Source of the DNA: Protopterus annectens
Taxonomy: Eukaryota; Chordata; Ceratodontiformes; Protopteridae
Assembly (NCBI RefSeq): GCF_019279795.1
Contig: NC_056737.1
Span: forward strand, 1,193,641,924 to 1,193,705,923
Length of the DNA stretch: 64,000 bases
Direction: 5' to 3'
The position numbers and the translations under genes are program-made. The notes below the pieces were generated by a model. The model made no database searches. It was not told where the DNA came from and saw only the letters and a list, made by a program, of their open reading frames with translations. Position 1 is the stretch's first letter. Each line of letters begins with the position of its first letter. Positions 56,151-64,000 of this stretch are shown here, one piece after another.

Positions 56151-56830
56151 GATGAAAGGTTTATGGCCCATGCACACACACTGCACTCCCCACTGCCCTA
56201 TTTTGGCAAGCCTGCTGATCTGCTGATGTCATTCACCTTGAAATACGCCTTTGGAGAATAAGTAGCTCAGTAAGCTCTGTGGTGTGTCTTATAACTGCAT
56301 AATTCTGTAGCATAATGTACAAGTTAAGTAGGAGATCTAATCCCAGGCATGGCAGCTGTAAATCTTTGTGTGTGTGTGTTTGTTTGTCTGTGTAGGGATT
56401 AATGCTTTTGAGGCCATTCACAGTCACTAAAGTTTCTATTGCCCTAATTTGGCAGGCCTGCTGATGTCATTCACTTTGAAATACACCTTTGGGAAAGAAG
56501 TAGCCCAGTAAGATCCATGGCATGTCCTATAACAGCATAATGCTATAGTGTGATATACTACTTAGGTAGGGGTTCTAATCCCAGACATGGCAACTGTAAA
56601 ACTTTGCATGTGTGTGTGTGTTTGTTTGCCTGTGTAGGGATCAATGCTTTTGAGGCCATTCACAGTCACTACAGTTTCCATTGCCCTACTTTGGCAGGGC
56701 TACTGATGTCATTCACTTTGAAATATACCTTTGGGGAGACAGTATCCCAGTAAGCTCTGTGGCGTATCCTATAACTGTATAATGCTGTAGTGTAATGATA
56801 TTGTTAGATAGGATTTCTAATCCCAAACAT

Positions 56831-56876
<46 letters not shown>

Positions 56877-57392
56877 TGGTTGGTTGTGTGTAGTGATCAA
56901 TGCTTTTGTGGCCATTCACAGTCACTGCACTCCTCATTGCCCTACTTTGGCAAGCCTGCTGATGTCATTCACCTTGAAATACACCTTTGGGGAAGAAGTA
57001 GCCCAGTAAGCTCTATGGCACATCCAATAAATGCATAATGCTGTAGTCTAATGTACTAGTTAGGGAGGAGTTCTAATCCCAGGCATGGTAATTGTAAAAT
57101 TTTGTGTGTGTTTGTCTGTGTAGGGATCAATGCTTTTGAGGCCATTCACAGTCACTACAATTTCCATTGCTATACTTTGGCAGGCCTGCTGATGTCATTC
57201 ACTTTGAAATACACCTTTGGGGAAGCAGTAGCCCAGTAAGCTCCGTGGCACGTGCTAAAACTGCATAATGCTGTAGTGTGATGTACTAGTTAGGTAGGAA
57301 TTCTAATCCCAGACATGGCAGCTGTGAAACTCTGTGTCTGTCTGGTTATGTGTGTGTAGGAATCAATGCTTTTGTGGCCATTTACAGTCACT
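56150..57392 (+). repeat. roughly 240-bp satellite, left block (about 5 monomers)
   Basis: The landmark GGATCAATGCTTTTGAGG recurs at about 56,396, 56,638, 56,894, 57,125 and 57,360 (spacing 229-258 bp, varying with an internal (TG)n). Each monomer also has TTCACAGTCACTACA, CTGCTGATGTCATTCAC, TAGCCCAGTAAG and GTTCTAATCCCAG. The longest internal (TG)n is at 56,833-56,875. The array is interrupted at 57,393 by a CR1 and resumes at 60,237. Confidence 0.92.
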
Positions 57393-60236
57393 AGGCACTC
57401 CTAAAAATGGAGAACATCGATATCTGTGCAGTAACAGAAACCTAACCCAAGGCTCGAGAGAGCACCCCTGCAATGCCAGGTACAGCTCTTACCACACCTG
57501 TTGGCCACCAATCCAGGACCAAAACACTAAAGGTGGAGGAGTGTCCATGTTCGCCAAGGATATTGACAGCACCAGGCTACTTGCCCAACACAATGTGCCT
57601 GAAATTCTCTCGGTGCAACTAACACCAGGTAAGATTGCAATCCAAATTGCATAGCTTACAACAGATCCCCCACCATGCCCCAAGATTCCCATTACACCTT
57701 TCTAAACATACTGGAAAATATTATGATACAACCAAACACCCTAAAACTGGGTGATTTTAACTACCCTTCCATTAACTGGGAAAACTACTCGTGTACCAAC
57801 AGGTGTGCCCAACGGTCCTTGAAAGTCATAATTCCCAGTGCCCTGGATCAAGTAACCCATGGTCCCACCAGTGGCTCCAATATCCTAGACCTGGTCATTA
57901 CCAACATGGGAAATCAATGCTCCACACCTATGGTCACCCCATCTGTGGTCATGTCTGCCCATAAGCTAATCACCCTTAACATCCACATCCCTCCCCCACA
58001 ATCCAGTAAGGAAACCTCTGTAAAACATGTCTCCTAAGCCAATTTCATGCTACACATGTCAGACGTGACAAACATCATGACACACATGCAGACGGGAACT
58101 GAAAGGTCGATTGCTGAATCCTACACTAAGGCACTGTACGAGCACATCCACTTGTGCATGAATTGTGCCATCCCAAATAGAACCAAAATGCTCCCCACCA
58201 AGAAAAGTAAGCCAATGTCATGGTCCCCTGCCATAAACAAACTTTACAACAAAAGGAAGAAACTGTTGCAGAAAAGAGGAAATTCCCAGGATGCAAAATA
58301 CTCCCTTACCAGCCTCAGTAAGAAGCTGAGATCCCTCATAAAATCCTTCAAAGATAGTTATGAACATAATATAGCCAAAGATTCCAAAGACAACTGCAAG
58401 CCGTTCCATAGCTATGTCAGGAATATAAATGGCAATGGTCAGATCTGCTCTGAGCTTACAACAGGATGGCATTAAATATACTGATCCCAAGGATATTGCC
58501 AATACCCTGGCAGATCGATTCAGTGCCAACTGCACCCCCCTCCCACCATCTAAAGGGCCCATCTCAATACCAAAGGATTGCAGATTCTGATTATACTGGC
58601 CACACAGGTAAAAAACACACTCTCCAGAGCTAAGAAAACAGCATCCATGGAACCAGATAATATCCTGGGCTGTGTATTACATGAACTACAAAATGAACTA
58701 GCACCTCACGTACGTGACATGTCTAATCATAGCCACAGTTCAGACTTCATGCCCACTGAGTGACGCACAGCTACAGTTATCTAAGTCCACAAGGGGGATC
58801 CACCTTGGATCCTGGGAACTACTGCCACAGCAGTCTGATGAGCCTGATCTGCAAGGCCATGGAATGTATTATCATGGAACTTATAAACAAAGACATTGGC
58901 AACCTGTGAACTCTGGACCCCATCCAGGTTGGGTTTGTGCAGGGCAGATCATGTCTCCTGAACCTGATTGACATCTTCAAATCAGTCTCCAGAGCTCTGG
59001 ATGAGGGTAAGGCAGTTCACACAGTCTATGTGGAACTTGCCAAGGCCTTCGACACCATCCCCCAGTCTAGGATCATAGACAAAACGTACTAAGCTTGCCA
59101 TTAATCCCTATGTCATCTGATGGGTTGCCAACTGTCATACTGACAGAACTGACACTGTAAAAGTAGGTGACTCCAAATCCAGCCCCAGACAAGTGACATT
59201 TGGAGTACCTCAGGGGTCAGTCCTGGGACCACTCTTGTTTTGCATCTACTGCTCTGAAATACAGGCCAACAATAAGGGACTCTGGCTAACAAAGGTCGCA
59301 GATGACTCCAAACTGGTAGCCAATACTGAATCCCCAAATTGTGTGGATATTCTACAAAAGGGCCTTACAGAAAGTGATGCTTGGTGCCAGAGCCATGGCC
59401 TCAAGCTCAATTACAAGAAATGTATAGTTATCCTCTTTGGGAAGGGACATGTACCCATGAAGTACCAGATAGGTGACAGTACACTAAACATCGAAAGTGT
59501 GATAAGAGACTTTCGGACACAGGTGGACAGTGGTCTCCCCTTTGATAACTACATCACCACAGCAGTCAGGAAACCCACCTATGTGGCACACCTCATCACT
59601 AAAGGCTTTTCAGCCAGAAAAAAAGAGGCCATTGTCCCACTGTAGTCATCTCTCAGTAGACCCAATATAGAATACAATGCCCTGTTTGGTATGCACCTCT
59701 CAAGACATCTGCAACAACTAGAAAGGCTGCAGAAATACCTCACTAAAAGAATCACAGGCCTAAACGAGATACCCTATGCTGACCATCTGAAAATCATCCA
59801 GCTATACTCTGTCACATATCGTCTACTCAGAGGCAATCTCTGCTTAACATGCAATGCCATGTTAAACCCAGAGCTGTTGGACATGCTATACTTAAAGAAA
59901 TCCCAATCCCTCAGAGTCACACGCTTCAGGGATCCAAACCTTGTCATCACAATGAACAAAACATGCTGGAGGGATGGGTTCCTCTCCTAGAGACTCCCTA
60001 GACTATTCCAGACTGCCCATACATGTCAAGCAGAGTGCCTCTTTGGCCCTCTTCAAAAGGAACCTTGATGATTGGATGGGAGATTTGAAATTCACCTCAG
60101 GGATCATGTCAGTCACCCTGCTAGACAGGGGTCCAGGGAATAAATATTTTGGGAAGAAATAGCCAAGGAATTGTCATGGCTAGGCTTGTATAGGCCCTAG
60201 GACTGATAGCCTAGTACCAACCTATAAACCTATGAA
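57393..60236 (+). mobile_element. CR1 LINE copy 8, 5'-truncated, inserted in the satellite
   Basis: It starts at AGGCACTCCTAAAAATGG, inside the endonuclease start, and ends with CTATGAA at 60,236. The left flank stops in CAGTCACT of a satellite monomer and the right flank continues with CCATTGCCC of the same monomer, so the insertion removed almost nothing and made no obvious target-site duplication. Confidence 0.93.
57405..60162 (+). pseudogene. CR1 ORF2 of copy 8, heavily mutated
   Basis: Endonuclease at 57,405-58,040: a TETW-equivalent broken by a stop, GGGVSMFAKDI, LKLGDFNYPSINW, GPTSGSNILDLVITN and VMSAHKLI, where the S-D-H box is S-A-H (Asp lost). Linker to 58,475. RT fragments at 58,578-59,090 and 59,193-59,645: [17 protein letters not shown] (the Ser is Phe) and KVADDSKLVANT, the A-D-D box retained. 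Post-RT domain at 59,691-60,162. It has the highest load of stops of the longer CR1 copies, so it is probably one of the older insertions apart from the 14.5-kb relic. Confidence 0.92.
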
Positions 60237-60640
60237 CTGCCCTTTCCATTGCCCTACCTTCACAAGCCTGCTCATGTCATTCACTTTGAAATACACCTTT
60301 GGACAAGGAATAGCCCAGTAAGCTTCATGGCATGTGCTGTAACTGCATAATGCTGTAGTGTGATGTACTGGTTAGGCAGGTGTTCTAATCCCAGACAGAG
60401 CAACTGTAAAACTGTGTGTGGGTTTGTTTGCTGTGTAGGTATCAATGCTTTTGAGGTGATTCACAGTCACTACAACTTCCATTGCCCTACTTTGGCAAGC
60501 CTGCTGAGGTCATTCACCTTGAAGTACACCTTTGGGGAAAGAGTAGCCCAGTAAGCTCCATGGTGCATGCTATAACTGTGTAAAGCTATAGTGTGATGTA
60601 CGGGTTAGGTAGGAGTCCTAATCCCAAACATGGCAACTGT
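60237..60640 (+). repeat. roughly 240-bp satellite, right block (about 2 monomers)
   Basis: Continues the monomer broken at 57,393 and adds another, with GTATCAATGCTTTTGAGG at about 60,439. Motifs are the same as in the left block. Confidence 0.9.
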
Positions 60641-61660
60641 GAGTCAGTGTGTGTATGTTTGTGTGTGTGTCTGTGTGTGTTTGTCCTTAGTATCCTGTGT
60701 GGAGGTAGCTGTGAGTGTGTAAGAACAGGACACATTGTGGAGTGGGTTTTGCAAATTTCTTGTATAGTGGGCCTATTATATGTCACAATGTCCACCATAC
60801 AAGGACAACAGATGTCAAACAGCAGAGAGGCTGGTGTAGACAATCCATACTCCTACATGTGACATCATGGATTGGGGAACAACATAGGCAACCCTTGTAT
60901 TACCCAGAGAACATTCTCCACCCATGTCTCATACACAAACACACTTGGCTAGGCAACAACCACTATGTTGGTAGTTCCCTGCATATTGCCCACAGATAGT
61001 AACCATGGTGTGATTGCAGTGGACTACAGAGGACATGGCACCCTGTCCCATCCCTACAATAGGCAAATCATTGCATACAGTGGTCCTTTGCTATGTTCCC
61101 CACTGGATGCCTGCAACAACTGTAGAGTCAGCAAATGTAACCCACAAAGAAAATACCATGCCTTATACACATGCCCTCTATGGACAGATGCCACTGACAC
61201 CAGTGAATACCTGTATCATGCTGTCAATGTAGGTGCAGGGTCAACCTGGTTTTAATTGCCAGTTCTCACCACATGAGTTCAGGAATGGCACATCAGATGA
61301 TAATCTGTCTACACAACATGCCCCAGACACCCCAGGCACAGTTCCACATGTCACGGAACATGCATGTGGGATGTGTGCACATCCCAGACACCATCCATGT
61401 TATGGAATATAGAACACATACATGGCAAGCAGTGCACAGCACTAGCCAGCCACAATAGTAATCCAGATGAATGGATGGTGAATACAATACCCACCTGTGT
61501 GTGCCAATCCAGAGACTACACCCCTGAGCCACACTGCAGACCATTGTCATGTGGCCTGATGCCAAGGTATACTCTTTATCTAGCCTTGTACAGTCTTCTG
61601 GCACAGTCAATCACTGCACACCTGTAAAGCAATGCACCCATGCATGTCAGTATTGGAAAA

Positions 61661-61734
<74 letters not shown>
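60641..61734. other. unassigned CA/TG-rich sequence with a long (TG)n
   Basis: No recognisable coding motif. Open frames of 80-105 codons on both strands overlap and are Cys/His/Thr-rich, as expected from CA/TG-rich DNA. Pure (TG)n lies at about 61,662-61,738. Confidence 0.45.
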
Positions 61735-61739
<5 letters not shown>

Positions 61740-62180
61740 AGCATAATGATTTGGATGCCATTCACAGTCACTACACCTCCCACTGGCCTACTGAAGCATA
61801 CCTTCTGATGTCAGACACCTTGACATACCCTTTGCACATATATCAGCCTGATAGACTCTGTGGTGCATGTGATAATTGCATATTACTGTAGCATGGCAAA
61901 CTAGTTAGTTAGGAATTTTAATCCTGACCCTGCCAACTGTGATAATGTGCATGAGTCCCCTGAGAGAGTGTGGCTGTGTCATCTTTGACACCTGTTCTTG
62001 TGGACAGGCATATGTACTACACCTACCTAATCCCTCCTTTATCACTGTTGCTGGTGTCACTCACTGTCAAATAAACCTTTGGATAGCTCTCCAACATGTA
62101 AGCTCTGTGGTGTATGCAATAACTCCATAGAAATGTAATAGCAATACATAGTGAGGCAGGGGCTTAAAACCCTGTACTGG
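61735..62180 (+). repeat. diverged satellite monomers
   Basis: GCCATTCACAGTCACTACAC at about 61,758 and AAGCTCTGTGGTGTATGCAA near 62,099 match the satellite consensus. Two diverged monomers can be traced. Confidence 0.7.
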
Positions 62181-63052
62181 TAAGTGTGTGACACAAAAAT
62201 GGTTAGCTTTTACTCTCCCACCCTGTCCCTGTCTTACTTTGTCTCTGTCTGGCTGTCTCTCTCCCTCTCTGGTCAATGTGGAGAAGTACACCTGCTTTGC
62301 TTAGGCAGCAGCTTGTGTTTTGTAAGTGATGCTTATGATCAGCTGATGGCCTGTGTACGAATTGCAGTTCCACACTAGCTGATTGCATGTGGAACAGCTG
62401 CGGTAACATTCCCATAGCCAACTGCATGTAAACAAACTCCTATAACTAGGAACGTCTTGTGGGTGTTGGCACTTTTCATTCACTGTGAGCAGGACTTCAT
62501 GTTGGTGTTTGGAAAACAGCATCACAGTTGGTAATGGGATATAACTCTAACAACATACACTGTGGAGACAGTCCAACAAACAGGAGGGGGATGTTCCAGA
62601 CATGACTACAGAATGTAAGTTTTGCTCTTCTGCATTTGAAGTAACGTTGGTTTAACAGGGTTTGTGTGGATATGGCTGGTCTACATGATTTAATACCTGT
62701 CATGACAGTGTTATATGATTGAGGAAACTGCCACCTATAGGGCTATCTGCAGACTGGCCAGTGTTCGGAATCTTATGCGTGTTGTGTTACACACAGATTA
62801 CCTGTCTTTAGAACTACAGAAGCATAGTCTAAGGATTGCAGTCAGTACATGGTGACAGCAATGAGAGTTACTGACTTCATATCCTTCATAGGACATATGT
62901 CACAACAAACCCTGTTACACCAGTAAATGTATGAGGTTATCACAGTAGCATGTCAATATTGGCCTTGTGTTTGTGCTTCCACCACAACTCAGTCAACCTT
63001 TGTACATATGTCATGCAGTAAGACGTGCATATGTTCAGTACACCATAATGTT
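62181..63052. other. non-coding, no feature recognised
   Basis: A CT-rich patch (62,210-62,275) and otherwise mixed sequence without motifs. Confidence 0.45.
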
Positions 63053-64000
63053 GCAGAAAAGAGGAAAATCCCAGGATGCAAAAAACTCCCTTACAAGCCT
63101 CAGTAAGAAACTGAGATCCCTCATAAAATCCTCCAAAGCTACTTACGAAAATAAAATTGCCAAAGATTCCAAAGACAACCACAAGGTATTCTATAACTAT
63201 GTCAAGAATCTAAATGGCAATGCTCAGATCTGCTCTGAGCTAAAACAGAATGGCATTAAATATACTGATCCTAAGGATATTGCCAATATCCTGGCAGATC
63301 AATTCAGTGCCAACTTCACCCCCTCTCACCCCCTAAATGGCCCATCTCAATACCGGAAGATTGTCAAATTCCGGTAATAATGGCCACACAGGTAAAAAAT
63401 GCACTCTCCAAAGCTAAGAATACAGCATCCATGGGACCAGATGACATCCCAGGCTGTGTACTACATGAACTACAATATGAACTGGCACCTCACCTAAGTG
63501 TCATGTTTAATCATAGCCTCACCTCAGGTTTTGTGCCCACTGAGTGGTGCAGAGCTACAGTTATCCCACTGCACAAGAGGGGATCCATCCTGGATCCCGG
63601 AAACTACCATCCCACCAGTCTTATGAGCCTTATCTGCAAGGTCATGGAGCGTATTATCATGGAACTTATAAACAAAGACATTGGCAACCTTCAAACACTG
63701 GACCCCACCCAGTTTGGGTTCGGGAAGGGCCGATCTTGTCTCCTGAACCTGATTGACTTCTTTGAATCAGTCTCCAGAGCCATGGACAAGGGTAAGGTGG
63801 TCCACACAGCCTATTTAGACCTTGCCAAGGCCTTTGACACCATCCCCCACTCTGAAATCATAGATAAACTTACTAAGCTGAGCATTAATCCCTACGTCAT
63901 CCAATGGGTTGCTAACTGGCTTAGTGATAGAACCCACACTGTAAAAGTAGCTGACTCCAAATCCAGCTCCAGACAAGTAAGTGGAGTACCTCAGGGTTCA
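63053..64000 (+). mobile_element. CR1 LINE copy 9, 5'-truncated, runs off the window
   Basis: It starts at TTGCAGAAAAGAGGAAAATC in the endonuclease-RT linker and continues to the right edge inside RT. Nucleotide similarity to copy 3 is high by eye. Confidence 0.93.
63053..64000 (+). pseudogene. CR1 ORF2 fragment of copy 9: linker and RT start
   Basis: The linker (KSQDAKNSLTSLSKKLRSL to ILADQFSANFTP) is open to 63,377. A 2-base loss in a C-rich run near 63,325 moves the frame; the RT frame then gives MATQVKNALSKAKNTASMGP. A further shift lies near 63,545. From about 63,640 the RT is open to the window end: TQFGFGKGRSCLLNLIDFF, YLDLAKAFDTIPHSEIIDKL and the beginning of the V-P-Q-G-S motif. It is one of the least damaged RT segments here. 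Confidence 0.9.

Overview
The window is eukaryotic, non-genic DNA from a vertebrate with a repeat-rich, probably large genome. It has no tRNA or rRNA gene and no recognisable host exon. Almost everything I can identify is a transposable element or a tandem repeat. CR1 LINEs, a Ngaro-type tyrosine-recombinase retrotransposon, a Penelope-like element, a V-SINE-like SINE and an endogenous retrovirus together suggest a fish, lungfish, cartilaginous fish or amphibian. The species cannot be read from the sequence.

Layout: 0.36-6.1 kb is a 34-bp minisatellite with a 1.5-kb higher-order period. 6.1-11.6 kb is old A-rich sequence with one decayed L1/Tx1-like ORF1. 11.6-22.4 kb is a pile of CR1 copies on both strands, with fragments of a second LINE, here called LINE-K (Jockey/CR1 superfamily, L2/Kiri-like). 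From 22.4 to 39.1 kb there is a readable nest: a minus-strand LINE-K is split by a Ngaro-like element (24,419-37,214), which itself holds two CR1 insertions (26.1-30.0 kb, plus; 33.0-34.7 kb, minus). The Ngaro has its diagnostic split direct repeats (A1 ... B1-A2-B2), gag with a CCCH finger, RT-RNase H, tyrosine recombinase and an SGNH hydrolase. 39.1-44.0 kb is the most complete CR1 copy (minus), with an uninterrupted ORF1 and a tandemly duplicated 5' leader.

44-49 kb is mostly featureless but holds a (CA)n/(TG)n palindrome, a SINE with a perfect 16-bp target-site duplication and a fold-back element. 49.2-51.35 kb is a Penelope-like element whose two parts lie in opposite orientations between inverted copies of its end. 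51.7-55.1 kb is a heavily mutated endogenous retrovirus (gag-pro-pol). 56.2-62.2 kb is a roughly 240-bp satellite with a Pol III promoter-like motif, interrupted by another CR1 (57.4-60.2 kb). A ninth CR1 runs off the right edge.

No coding element looks fully competent; each has stops, frameshifts or lost catalytic residues. The most interesting points are two unrelated retroelement families that each carry an SGNH-hydrolase domain, the datable nest of insertions, a 2A-like motif in LINE-K, the same-frame ORF1/ORF2 arrangement of the CR1 family, and the inverted Penelope copy.
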